From positions 1 to 61,821 of the forward strand of contig NFUO01000618.1 in assembly GCA_002197545.1 (NCBI GenBank): a DNA stretch of 61,821 bases, given 5' to 3'. The position numbers were made by a program, and so were the translations under genes. The stretch is from Acidobacteria subdivision 2 bacterium RH1 MAG20. GTDB taxonomy: Bacteria > Acidobacteriota > Terriglobia > Terriglobales > Acidobacteriaceae. Positions 45,572 to 54,733 of the stretch are shown here, piece after piece; the stretch's first letter is position 1, and every line of letters starts with the position of its first letter. The notes below the pieces were generated by a model. It saw only the letters and a program-made list of their open reading frames with translations. It made no database searches and was not told the DNA's origin.

Positions 45572-46924
45572 TCAAGCTGCTCTCTTTCTTTGCAAGAGAT
45601 AGTGCAGCGGGACTCCCAGCAGGATTACGCCAGTTCCGAGTAACGAATTGAGGGGCTGATCGTGGAAGGAAAATATCAGCAGAACTGCCGCCGAAAGAAT
45701 GAACAGCGCCGGAACCACAGGGTATCCAGGAACGCTGTAGGGGCGGACGGCTTCGGGTTCGCGGTGACGAAAGACGAAGAGGGTGCTCGCGGTCAAGGCG
45801 TAAAAGAGCCATTCCGAAAAGATAGCGAGAGAGAACAGTGCTTGGAATTTTCCAATCACCAGCAGCAGCAGGGAAGTCAGCACGGCCTGAAGCAGCAGCG
45901 CGTAGGATGGCGTTCGGAAACTTGGGCTGACACGCGCAAGCTGGTTAAAGAACAAGCCGTCGCGGGCTGCGGCAAAAGGCACTCGCGCTCCCGACAGCGA
46001 TGAGCCAACGAAGGACGCGGCGATGCTGACCGCCATGCCAATCGATACCAGCCCTGATCCCCAATGCCCGGCGACAACCTGCATTGCATCCGCAGCGGGA
46101 CGGTACGACGCAGCAATGGTCACTGCCGGAAGAACGTATTGAATCGCCGCATTGGTCAACATGTAGAGCGCACCAACGATTGCAACGCCACCGACGAGTG
46201 CAAGTGGCATGCTGCGCTGGGGATTCTGAACCTCGCCGGCAAGCGGCGCTACATCGGTCCAGCCGTCGTAAGCCCACAGTGCGGCGATCAGCGCGATCAT
46301 GAAGCCGGCGAAACCGCCACGTGCGCCCGTAAATCCAGTCGAAAAGTTGTGCCATGAGCCGTGGTGGCCGGCAGCGGCAAAACAGAACCCAGCGATTACG
46401 ACGATCAGCAGGCCCTTCAGCCAGGTAAGCGCAAGCTGCACGTTGCCGGACTTGCGTGTTCCCAGAATGTTGAGGCCGGTGATGAGCCATGTCATGGCAA
46501 TCGCGAAGATCTGACTCCATAGCAGATGTGCGAACGCCGGACGCTCAAAGAAGCTGAAAACCGCAAAGGTCGCCAGCACGCGCGCCAATCCAGCGGCTAT
46601 GGTCGCAAGGGATGCAGGTTTGGAGATCGTTACCTGGCTCCACATATAGAGAAAACCGGTGAGGTCGCCGTAGGCCTCGCGCAGAAAGGCGTAATCGCCA
46701 CCGTATCGGGGCCGTGTGGCGGAGATCTCTGCATAGCTCATCGCGCCGAACAGAGAGAGCAGGCCACCCACGATCCAGACGGTGTAGACCATACCTGACG
46801 AACCAACGGCAGCCATCATCTCCCGCGGCACAAGAAAGATGCCGCTGCCGATAATGATGCCCACCACAATGGAGGTCGCGTGCGACGCATTCAGTACGCG
46901 AGGGAGCTCGTTCTTTTGATTCAT
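45572..46924 (-). CDS. APC-superfamily amino acid permease
   Basis: 450 residues, 12 predicted membrane helices. The N-terminal ATSIVVGIIIGSGIFLVPREM carries the unwound GSGIF of helix 1 that binds the substrate carboxylate, and SYAEISATRPRYGGDYAFLREAYG is the LAT-like (L-type amino acid transporter) pattern in helices 2-3. It probably exchanges or takes up amino acids; the substrate cannot be read. Convergent with the PIN toxin gene. ATG 46924. Confidence 0.92.
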   Translation of the reverse strand: MNQKNELPRVLNASHATSIVVGIIIGSGIFLVPREMMAAVGSSGMVYTVWIVGGLLSLFGAMSYAEISATRPRYGGDYAFLREAYGDLTGFLYMWSQVTISKPASLATIAAGLARVLATFAVFSFFERPAFAHLLWSQIFAIAMTWLITGLNILGTRKSGNVQLALTWLKGLLIVVIAGFCFAAAGHHGSWHNFSTGFTGARGGFAGFMIALIAALWAYDGWTDVAPLAGEVQNPQRSMPLALVGGVAIVGALYMLTNAAIQYVLPAVTIAASYRPAADAMQVVAGHWGSGLVSIGMAVSIAASFVGSSLSGARVPFAAARDGLFFNQLARVSPSFRTPSYALLLQAVLTSLLLLVIGKFQALFSLAIFSEWLFYALTASTLFVFRHREPEAVRPYSVPGYPVVPALFILSAAVLLIFSFHDQPLNSLLGTGVILLGVPLHYLLQRKRAA

Positions 46925-47349
46925 TGGTTGCAGTCAGCGTAGCATGTTGTCAGATGTACATTTTGTTGTTATGCCATTGACGTGAGGATGTCAGCCAGAT
47001 AGCCAGGAACACAGGGTTCAAAGCGCTCTTTTACCTCTATGAGTTTCCGGAAGACTCCCATCAGATCAGATTATGCCTGTTACGATTCTTCAACCCATTT
47101 TTATGAACCCATTTGTGAGAGGCTAACAAAATTGCTCTCAGATAAATCTGAACCTAGGCTTACGCGGTCATAGGTAAATTTGTCGATCGGAGTCAGCGGC
47201 TCAATATCTGGTAAATCGGACATTCTATTGGAGAGTGGCTATATGAAGTAATTTCGCAACAACCAGTCAATTTCTATTGCGATGTTTTGCGATTAAGAAA
47301 TGCTGCTCATAAAAATCAACGAAGAATATATAATCAACAAATCATCCTA
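46925..47349. other. Intergenic region upstream of tRNA-Leu
   Basis: 425 bases, more A/T-rich than the surroundings, without a credible gene. TATAAT at 47329-47334 is a good -10 box for the tRNA at 47350 (start 16 bases downstream), but no clear -35 lies 17 bp before it. Nothing else is seen. Confidence 0.5.
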
Positions 47350-47436
47350 GCCGGGATGGCGGAACTGGCAGACGCAGCGGACTCAAAATCCGCCGAGGGC
47401 AACCTCGTGGGGGTTCGACCCCCCCTCCCGGCACCA
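47350..47436 (+). tRNA. tRNA-Leu (CAA)
   Basis: Complete 87-nt tRNA with long variable arm: acceptor GCCGGGA/TCCCGGC, anticodon stem GCGGA/TCCGC around CTCAAAA (anticodon CAA), variable arm GAGGGCAACCTC, T arm GGGGG-TTCGACC-CCCCC and encoded CCA. Its 3' part from the anticodon loop onward is repeated at 61735-61791, so it is the integration site of the island. Confidence 0.97.
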
Positions 47437-47438
47437 TA
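47382..47438 (+). repeat. attL: 57-bp direct repeat in tRNA-Leu
   Basis: Identical to 61735-61791 over 57 bases. It starts at the first base of the anticodon loop (CTCAAAATCC) and ends two bases after CCA. Starting in the anticodon loop fits strand exchange by tyrosine integrases there. Confidence 0.93.
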
Positions 47439-47570
47439 AATACAACAACTTACATCATCGTCGGTTCCAAGTCTGGAGCCGACTTTGTCCATTCTTTGCC
47501 CAAGCCTCAAATCTCCGACTACACGTAGGCTGACTTGCGCCAACCTACAGAGGCCAACTGAAGCTTCTTC

Positions 47571-48353
47571 CTACTCCCCTGCGGTATCCCAAATACCACG
47601 GAAGTCCTTTACGTTCTTTCCATCCGGTCGAGTGAAGACGTAGTCGTCCGACTCTTTGCCTTCGACGCATAGCTCAAGTAGGTTATAAACCGAGTCGGTC
47701 ATTTTCACCTCTCGCCCTTCCTTGTTCTTCGTTGTACCGGGATGAAGGCGAATCGTTCGATGTGCGAGATTAATCTGGTTGACTCTGAGCTGCACAAGCT
47801 CGCCAACGCGCCATCCGTAGGTTGCCCCAACCTTGACGATCGCCTGAAACCAGATTTCGAGGCATGATTCAAGCAACTTCTGGTACTGGGTATCTTCAAG
47901 AAATCCCTGACGAGCGCTGTTTTCGGTGAGTTTCGGGAAATGCGGGACATAGAAGATCTTTGGTGGAGTGGCCTGATGACCAAGGTTGAACATCCTCTTA
48001 AGTGCGGCCAACTCGCGATTGATCGTCCCGTTTGCTGCGCCTTCCTGCTGGCGCTTGTCGACGTACATGTTGAGCAAGACACTCGTTACCTGAGAGGCCT
48101 TCAGCCTTCCAAAGAACGGCTCTAGGTGAAGTCTCCATCGCGTCTCTGCATCACCGAGTGAAGTCTTGCCGTTGATCTTGTAGTCGCGGATGAAGTCTTC
48201 CGCAAGTTCTGAGATACGAGTCTTTTTCGGAGTGAGTCCGGTCACTGCCCCGGTCGTCACCTCAGCGATCCTCAGCGGATCGCAGCATTGATTCCCAATG
48301 GGCAACTCGTATGAACTTGTCGGTATTTCGATCCAAGCTCTGGCCACCGCCAT
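47571..48353 (-). pseudogene. Truncated tyrosine integrase of the island
   Basis: 260 residues. The core-binding part (about 48-130, with ETRWRLHLEPFFGRL and INRELAALKRMF) and the start of the catalytic domain (Arg182 in YGWRVGEL; Lys in TTKNKEGREVKM) are present. It stops right after GIWDTAGE, where HxxR and the Tyr nucleophile should follow; the remaining 130 bp to the tRNA encode neither. So three or more catalytic residues are missing, and it cannot catalyse recombination alone. The N-terminus may also be shortened. Confidence 0.82.
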
Positions 48354-48572
48354 TACACTCCTTTAGCGGTTCCAGTCACCGAACTTGTTCTTCGGTTAGC
48401 AGCTTGGCAACGTCTCTGTCAGTAAGGATGGGTGACTAAATATCGGCTAACCAACAGATTTGCAATAGCTTGGCCTCCGGCAGGGAAGTGTATGATGTAT
48501 CGTAGGCATCTGCTATGCGCTTCAGATTGCTTTGCTCCATGCGAAGTGAATGGCGAGGGGAGACCCCGCAGA
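48354..48572. other. Spacer between integrase remnant and methyltransferase
   Basis: About 220 bases. It should contain the promoter of the rightward methyltransferase. A plus-strand frame from 48432 crosses it, and its last codons before 48606 (KIDELFAKRH) look like the true methyltransferase N-terminus in another frame; the earlier codons look non-coding. Confidence 0.45.
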
Positions 48573-48582
48573 TTGAAGATCG

Positions 48583-49674
48583 ATGAACTGTTCGCTAAAC
48601 GCCATCTGTCCCTATTTCACGATGTATCCTCTGGACTTTCCGCTGCGTATACTTGCGCGCGAAAAGGACCCCAAAAAGTGGATTTTCGATCCATATTGTG
48701 GGCGGGGTACGACAAATTTCGCAGCTCGTCTATTGGGGATGTCCTCTGCCGGATTTGATAGCAGTCCAGTAGCGACGGCTATTGCACAAGCCAAATTAGC
48801 GAGTTGTTCTTCGCGTGGAGTTTTAGCCTCTCTCCAAGCAATACTTAAGGACGGCAAAGATCCAGACGATATCCCGACCGGACCTTTCTGGGATCTCGCC
48901 TTCCACCACAACACTCTGGTAGATCTCTGTCGAATTCGCGAGGAGCTCTTGCGAAACTCTTCAAGTCCTTCCCGCAAGATGCTCCGTGCGATTGTCATGG
49001 GAGCACTTCACGGCCCTTTGAGCAAAGGCGAGCCATCCTACTTTTCAAATCAATGTCCGAGAACCTTTGCGCCAAAACCAGCCTATGCGGTGAAGTTTTG
49101 GCGCGAACGACAACTGAACCCGGTCGCTGTTGACATCGAGCAGGTCGTGAAGCGTCGTGCTGATAGGTTTCTCGCGGAAGCGATGCCGGAAATAGAAGGG
49201 GTGGTGACATGCAGGGACAGCCGCCAACCAACTAGGCGACAGTTCGCTGCCAAGTTCTCATGGGTGATCACGTCGCCTCCCTACTATGGGCTTCGTACGT
49301 ATCGTCAGGATCAATGGTTACGCTATTGGTTTGTTGGAGGTCCAGCTGAAATCAATTACGTTCAGCAAAAATCAGACCTTGAGCATTCCTCAGCCGAAGA
49401 CTTCACCAAGCAGTTAAGGAAAGTGTGGAAGAACTCGGCTTCCCTTTGTCATACAGGCGCTAAACTCGTATGTCGATTCGGCGGCATCAATGATCGTAGT
49501 CAGGATTCCTTGAGCATCATCAAGAATTCCTTTTCAGAAAGTGGTTGGCGGCTGCTGACCGTACGTCCTGCTGGCTCGGCGCTCAACGGCAAACGCCAAG
49601 CAAAACAATTCGGAGAGAGCTCAATTCCTGCTCCTCGAAATGAATACGACGTCTGGGCTATCTGCGACGCTTAG
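48583..49674 (+). CDS. DNA methyltransferase (SPPY-type, likely N4-cytosine or N6-adenine)
   Basis: 363 residues from ATG 48583. SAM-binding motif I is FDPYCGRGTTNFAARL (about 35-50) and catalytic motif IV is TSPPYYGLRTY (about 230-240); SPPY is most common in N4-cytosine enzymes. The N-terminus reads PYFTMYPLDFP. The in-frame start is uncertain: joining TTG 48573 KIDELFAKRH to CPYFTMYPLDFP requires dropping one base near 48606, so there may be a frameshift, or the ATG may be used. The stop overlaps the convergent HerA gene by 4 bp. It would mark self DNA for the HerA/NurA module; inferred. Confidence 0.85.
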   Translation: MNCSLNAICPYFTMYPLDFPLRILAREKDPKKWIFDPYCGRGTTNFAARLLGMSSAGFDSSPVATAIAQAKLASCSSRGVLASLQAILKDGKDPDDIPTGPFWDLAFHHNTLVDLCRIREELLRNSSSPSRKMLRAIVMGALHGPLSKGEPSYFSNQCPRTFAPKPAYAVKFWRERQLNPVAVDIEQVVKRRADRFLAEAMPEIEGVVTCRDSRQPTRRQFAAKFSWVITSPPYYGLRTYRQDQWLRYWFVGGPAEINYVQQKSDLEHSSAEDFTKQLRKVWKNSASLCHTGAKLVCRFGGINDRSQDSLSIIKNSFSESGWRLLTVRPAGSALNGKRQAKQFGESSIPAPRNEYDVWAICDA

Positions 49675-51773
49675 GTCCGCAGATTCACTATAAAGAGTGT
49701 GGACTTCGCCCCTTTCCGCTCCGTAGTCCATCCTTTATCTTGTGGGCCTAGAATTTCGTTCATTGCTCGGGGCACCAAGTTATAGGCAATCGAATCTCGG
49801 TCAGAAAGTGTGGGAGGCAAAGAGTCCTTCAGCATTCCTATGACAAGGCCCCACGGAATTCTGCCAGCTTCAATTTGTTCAGTAAATGTGGGATTCTTTG
49901 CAAGCGCTTCGATCGCTCTCTGTTCTGAATCGCGAAACGGATCGGTGGAGCCGACTGCATTCGTAGAAGTGTTTGAATCTTGGCCACCTGAGGCACCACC
50001 ATCTGCTCGGGCTCGCGGAGATTGTACTGGCGCTTCTATTTGAAAACGTGAACGCAATGCCGCAGCGTAGGTTTGTATAGCGGGTTTGTCATATTCGGGA
50101 TCAAACCTGGAGTAGAGCTTCCCAAAGGAAAGAACCCTTAGATAAATGGGATACTGCATGCCGCTAACACCACTCCAAAAGATACCTTGTCCAGGAATCG
50201 GTTCATTGAGCAAGGAGCTTAGAATGTCGTCGCTAAAATGAGCATTGGCTCTTTGGACATTTGTGAGGTCCGTTTTCGATAGCAGATGAAAGATGAACCA
50301 ATTATCGCCCTGACTCAGGATCTCGTTCGGAATACTACCCGGTTGTTGAGTAATCAATAGCGCTCCAAGGTCATATTTCCGGCCCTCCTTTACCCATTCG
50401 ATATATGGGCCTGAAGACGCAACCCTTTCATTCAATACCGATTGGGCTTCCTCGACAACGGCAATGGTTGGGATGGTGCGAGGTTGGGCTTTCGTGAATT
50501 CATCCTGATTATGGTCAAAAATCTTTCGCAGAATCAGCCCAGATAAGACAAGCGATGGGGCTCCTCGCAATTGCGAAACGTCCACGACGCAAAGCTTGCC
50601 AGCGGCAAGAGCTTCGAGTAAGAGATCCATTAGTTGACTCGAAGGGTCATGAAGCATCTTGACGATCGACGTCATATTCGCTCTTGCGGCGAAGGCCTCT
50701 GCATCTCCTTGGGACTCATCCAGTCTGACAAGCCGACGGATTTCTTTTAAATCCGCAGCGTTACCGTCATGGGCAACCAAGTCAACCAGATCTGCCCAGT
50801 CATTCTGATTCAGCCCCCGGAGTTTCCGCACGTTCTGTTGGTCTTGTCTCTCGGGAGCAAGCGCTATGCTTAGCACATCTGAAGGACGCAGACGGCGCAC
50901 ATCAAGTTTGATTCCTCCTGCAACAAACGATCCATAGTATGGACTAGGACCCTCGCGTGAGGTAAACACAACAATCTTGTCCTTTAGTGCGGGAACGTCA
51001 CACAGGGCTGGGTTGCCTCGGTCGTCTGGCCAGAAGTACTCCCCATCGGGGTCGAAGATCAGCGTCCCGACGGGGACCTCACGGCCCCGTTTCAATATTG
51101 TGCATTCAGTTGAATAAAGAGCACTGAAAAGCAACTTATTCAAATTCGACTTTCCGTATCCAGCGCGGGCAAAGATAAATGTCCTCCGAGACACTAAGTG
51201 CCGAATTGGAAAACGGACAAGCGCCTTAAGCGGACGAATCTGTGCCCAATCTTCCACGGCAACGCGTTCATCATTGCCGGAATAGATGTATTCACCCATC
51301 GCATAGAATCCGAGATCCGCGCCTTCGCTGTAGTGACCAACCAGGTGACGAAGGATCTCGTCAGAGGGAAATGCTACCGGACTGCCCACATGAGGTAGCC
51401 GTCGATGCGAGGGAGCAAAGTGTAGTTTGCCATCGGTCAGACGTAAGACGCCAAGAACGCGGATATTAACCCGGTAGCGCAAGTATTCTTCGCGGAGGCT
51501 ATCTGGAACAGATCTTCCCTCCGCGACGGCTCGAATGCTGTACTGCTCACCAGAAGGACCTGATAGTTTTCCGTCTGCGGCGAGAGAACAAATTCTGCCG
51601 AGTACAGCTTCATCGGGATTCTCTAACTGCACCAGCAAAAATTGCCCGTGCATCGGAACATTATGAAGTCTTGGCCGGTATGGAAGGGTTAGATCGGCAT
51701 GAAATTCTAACTCACCTTCTCGAAAACCACGAAAGACTCCGACAACCTCATCTTTTGGAAATAATTCGAGCAT
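49671..51773 (-). CDS. HerA-family DNA translocase/helicase ATPase
   Basis: 700 residues. An N-terminal HAS-barrel-like beta region (about 1-180) precedes a FtsK/HerA-type motor: Walker A ARAGYGKSN (about 202-210), Walker B TIAVVEEAQSVL with the double Glu (441-442), and the conserved ITQQPGSIPNEILSQGDNWFIFHL. The C-terminus (about 590-630) is a low-complexity Ser/Gly/Asp linker, then a helical domain. HerA forms hexamers that pump DNA into NurA. It starts 8 bp after the NurA gene, the classic pairing. Last gene of the operon. Confidence 0.88.
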   Translation of the reverse strand: MLELFPKDEVVGVFRGFREGELEFHADLTLPYRPRLHNVPMHGQFLLVQLENPDEAVLGRICSLAADGKLSGPSGEQYSIRAVAEGRSVPDSLREEYLRYRVNIRVLGVLRLTDGKLHFAPSHRRLPHVGSPVAFPSDEILRHLVGHYSEGADLGFYAMGEYIYSGNDERVAVEDWAQIRPLKALVRFPIRHLVSRRTFIFARAGYGKSNLNKLLFSALYSTECTILKRGREVPVGTLIFDPDGEYFWPDDRGNPALCDVPALKDKIVVFTSREGPSPYYGSFVAGGIKLDVRRLRPSDVLSIALAPERQDQQNVRKLRGLNQNDWADLVDLVAHDGNAADLKEIRRLVRLDESQGDAEAFAARANMTSIVKMLHDPSSQLMDLLLEALAAGKLCVVDVSQLRGAPSLVLSGLILRKIFDHNQDEFTKAQPRTIPTIAVVEEAQSVLNERVASSGPYIEWVKEGRKYDLGALLITQQPGSIPNEILSQGDNWFIFHLLSKTDLTNVQRANAHFSDDILSSLLNEPIPGQGIFWSGVSGMQYPIYLRVLSFGKLYSRFDPEYDKPAIQTYAAALRSRFQIEAPVQSPRARADGGASGGQDSNTSTNAVGSTDPFRDSEQRAIEALAKNPTFTEQIEAGRIPWGLVIGMLKDSLPPTLSDRDSIAYNLVPRAMNEILGPQDKGWTTERKGAKSTLFIVNLRT

Positions 51774-51781
51774 ATTACTCC

Positions 51782-52897
51782 TTAGCTATATCTTTGAGCA
51801 GCAGGATCGCCATCCTGGAAAGCGAGCTCGTCAATGACCCAGTTTTTATCGCCGATCACCTCTCGCAGTGCCTTCCGCAACCCGTTGCTCAAGATGTCCA
51901 TATCGAAGTCAACAAGCGCAGCGTTCTCGTGTGCTCTTTGCAGGCACTGGGGATAGAGAGGAATTGGAAAGCCATCCTTCGCATCCTCTAGTAAATAGCC
52001 AAAAACGGTTTGTGCTTGTGATTGCTGCGCGAGAAAGACATCAATTGCCCATATTGGGTCATAGGGGCCAGAGCCAAATTTAACGAGAAACATCTTTCCT
52101 GCAACGAAATTGGCAGTATCTTTGAAATACTCATCCCACTTATAGATTCTCTGTTCCATGCACTGGGGGATCTCTACAAAGCATGGATAAGTGCTCCTCA
52201 ATGCACCTTCGAGCGCGAGAGCAATGCGGTAGCTCTGAAGTACATTGCTCCTCTTAGCGATTCCGCAAATATAGATTCGGCGACGAGTTCGTTCAAACTG
52301 ACGTCGAATTGCGTCTTCGAGGCCAACACGCAATTTTCCAAATAAGCCTTTGGAAAAGACTTTTGAACGAAGGAATCCGTCATAAACAATCACTGTGTCG
52401 GTACCAAAATCTTTGGAACTGACCAACTCATACAAAACTGCCCACTCTGATAACTCTCGATACACATTCATCCAGCTTGGGCTAAGGTCTTCACCCGGCC
52501 CTGCACCAAACGTCGTGGAGAGCTTCGCCAAATCATCAATATCGAGAAATCTCATCATTCGTCCCAACGCAGATTTGGCTTGGCCATTCTCGTCAATGTG
52601 ACGTCTGGTCAGTTCGATGAGCGGAGTGCGCTGCGTAATCACTTCGAGACAGTGTTCATTATTACTCGAATCTACAACTCTTATGAGTTGTAGATGGAAG
52701 GGGTCGAACTGCAACTGATTATTACCGCCGTCGGTCCCTACGAGCGAAATCGCCGTCGCGGATCTGGGTTGGATCCTGGCAATACTTCGCTTTAGCTCTC
52801 GCACGTCGTCACGCATTTCGGCTAGCACGGTAGCATCCGCTTCCACACGATCGTGAATCTCTCGTTCTATTACATCCATCACGGCAGGTTCTATCAT
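51782..52897 (-). CDS. NurA-family nuclease
   Basis: 371 residues. The metal-binding pattern of NurA is visible: Asp56 in SLVGTDGGNN, Asp173 in VIVYDGFLRS, Lys215 in CGIAKRSNVL, and the C-terminal PLYPQCLQRAHENAALVDFD (His323). NurA is a 5'-3' exo/endonuclease that needs HerA; in archaea it resects DNA ends, while in bacterial islands HerA-nuclease pairs are linked to phage defence. An N-terminal coiled coil (about 5-42) is present. It overlaps the ATPase gene by 4 bp. Confidence 0.83.
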   Translation of the reverse strand: MIEPAVMDVIEREIHDRVEADATVLAEMRDDVRELKRSIARIQPRSATAISLVGTDGGNNQLQFDPFHLQLIRVVDSSNNEHCLEVITQRTPLIELTRRHIDENGQAKSALGRMMRFLDIDDLAKLSTTFGAGPGEDLSPSWMNVYRELSEWAVLYELVSSKDFGTDTVIVYDGFLRSKVFSKGLFGKLRVGLEDAIRRQFERTRRRIYICGIAKRSNVLQSYRIALALEGALRSTYPCFVEIPQCMEQRIYKWDEYFKDTANFVAGKMFLVKFGSGPYDPIWAIDVFLAQQSQAQTVFGYLLEDAKDGFPIPLYPQCLQRAHENAALVDFDMDILSNGLRKALREVIGDKNWVIDELAFQDGDPAAQRYS

Positions 52898-54729
52898 TTG
52901 CCCTCGCTATCGGCATCGGCTTCTCGTATAAATCGAGGAAGCAACGATTCCCCTTCGATTGCTCGTTGAATTTCCTTCAAATCTGCGATGAATCTACTCG
53001 CGGACAGTCGACGGTAGGACCAAGCGCTAAACTCCCAAGGACGCGTCATTATCTGCTGCCAAGCTTCTCCGAGTCTTAAAAGCGCATCTTCATTCCGATC
53101 GACTGCCCAAAGCGCAATGGCCAGGCATTGATTGCCGTTGGCACCTTCTGTTGGGTCGGCGTGGTCCAGCAGAATTACTCTTTGGAATAGTTCTTCCGAT
53201 GGTGCTCCATTCAAGCCCCAATATGCCATCGCGTAATTGAACGTTTCATGGATGTCGAGCGAGTCGAGCGCCATCATACCAACGCTATCGGTTATTAGAT
53301 GAATGGCCCGCTCGAATTCACCTTGACCAATCAAAGCTAAACTGAGATCCGTGCGTATGCTGTTCCTCAGTACCCCGTTGAGATCGTCTTCCGTCAAGGC
53401 ATCTTCTAATATTGACGATGCCGTCGGGAGTGATTCTCGAGAGTCCATCAGCTCGGACGCAATTGAGGCCTTCTCCTCAGCTTCCAAATGCTGAAATGGA
53501 AGTGATTGTGTTAATTCGCTCACTCGTGTCGGATCGAGTTGAGCCAATAGGCGTGCGCCAGCCATCAGTTCGACAGATGTGGCATCTTCCGCTTTGAGCA
53601 AACGAGACAAGTCGAGAAGCGCGTCCTCTGGATGTTGGCGTAAAGCGCTGATTAATTCAGCTCGCATCAAAAGAAATGGCGCACTCGATTGATCGCTAGA
53701 CTGGGAAAGTACTTCCAACGCCTTTTCAAATCGTCGTTGTTTGCGCAGGAGAATGGCCAAGCGCATCAGCACTTCGGAATCGCCGGAATGCAAGTCACGA
53801 ATCTCTTGTAGCTTACTGTCTAGGTTCCTAATTATTGGGCGTCTAAAGCGCGCGACTGGTGCAAGCTCATCAAGGAGCTCTAGTGCCCCTGCGCGGTCTC
53901 TTAGATTGTCCCGCCGAATCGTATGAGAAAGCTGGCGGTATTCTTCTGCCAATCTTGTGCGCGGACGCTCAAGAGTAAAAACTGTTTGAGCCAACAAATC
54001 CAAGCTGGGGTAATGATGAATGACGCCCGCAAATTCATCGATCTCCATGCTTCTCCTGATGTACTCGACATTTTTCGCCAGGAAGCCTTCTTCATCATCC
54101 AATTCTGGGACATTGGACATGACAAAATGCAGGCGGATCTGGCGGCTAGGGTCGATAGTGCTCTCGTTCCTGATCTGTTGGACGACGCTCGAAAGCCCCC
54201 GTCGATTTTGCTCATTGGGAAACATGAACAACACGACCGCACTTGGGAGCTGTCGAGTACAGATTCCTGCTATATCAGTGTGACCAGTTCGCGAATCAAT
54301 AAGTACGTAATCCGGTTGAAGTGTCTTATCCCACTGAGCCTTGAGGTCTTCGAAAACTAAAAAGCCGTGTCTCTTTTCATAGAGGTCTTGCCAGTTAATC
54401 GATTGGAATCGCGCGTCGTAATCATCGTCCGGCAATCCTGCGGGCATGACCCAGAGTTTTCCCTCTACATTGGGGAGTGGGCAGCTGTAAACAAACTCTG
54501 CTACGTCGGGAACTTCGTTTGTTGCTTGATATTCGTGGACGAATTCGACGATTCCTTTGGAGGGAGCCTGTGGTTTTGGCAAATTGAAAGTGTCAAGACC
54601 CGGGGCCTCTAGATCGAAATCCACGATGAGAACTCGTTGCCCTGAGCGCACGAGATCGATGGCGACATTCACAAGTGCCATAGATCGGCCGGTTCCACCT
54701 TTATACGAATAGAAGGTAACAATGTGCAT
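52894..54729 (-). CDS. KGGxGRS-type P-loop ATPase with helical-repeat tail
   Basis: 611 residues. A MinD/ParA-like (SIMIBI) domain at the N-terminus: deviant Walker A YKGGTGRSMALV (residues 9-20; signature Lys kept, P-loop Lys replaced by Arg), switch/Walker B region VLIVDFDLEAPGLD, and DYVLIDSRTGHTDIAG. From about residue 300 it is helical, with many Leu/Ala pairs of TPR style (e.g. RLAILLRKQRRFEKALEVL). The KGGxGR-EAPGLD family is frequent next to defence genes (family knowledge), with poorly known roles. It begins 4 bp after the MqsA-like gene and overlaps the NurA gene. Confidence 0.82.
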   Translation of the reverse strand: MHIVTFYSYKGGTGRSMALVNVAIDLVRSGQRVLIVDFDLEAPGLDTFNLPKPQAPSKGIVEFVHEYQATNEVPDVAEFVYSCPLPNVEGKLWVMPAGLPDDDYDARFQSINWQDLYEKRHGFLVFEDLKAQWDKTLQPDYVLIDSRTGHTDIAGICTRQLPSAVVLFMFPNEQNRRGLSSVVQQIRNESTIDPSRQIRLHFVMSNVPELDDEEGFLAKNVEYIRRSMEIDEFAGVIHHYPSLDLLAQTVFTLERPRTRLAEEYRQLSHTIRRDNLRDRAGALELLDELAPVARFRRPIIRNLDSKLQEIRDLHSGDSEVLMRLAILLRKQRRFEKALEVLSQSSDQSSAPFLLMRAELISALRQHPEDALLDLSRLLKAEDATSVELMAGARLLAQLDPTRVSELTQSLPFQHLEAEEKASIASELMDSRESLPTASSILEDALTEDDLNGVLRNSIRTDLSLALIGQGEFERAIHLITDSVGMMALDSLDIHETFNYAMAYWGLNGAPSEELFQRVILLDHADPTEGANGNQCLAIALWAVDRNEDALLRLGEAWQQIMTRPWEFSAWSYRRLSASRFIADLKEIQRAIEGESLLPRFIREADADSEGK

Positions 54730-54733
54730 TTTG

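Noticed and set aside
48432..48758. Separate small plus-strand gene before the methyltransferase
   Set aside because: Only its KIDELFAKRH part looks coding and it joins the methyltransferase by a one-base shift; the rest overlaps the methyltransferase in the wrong frame.
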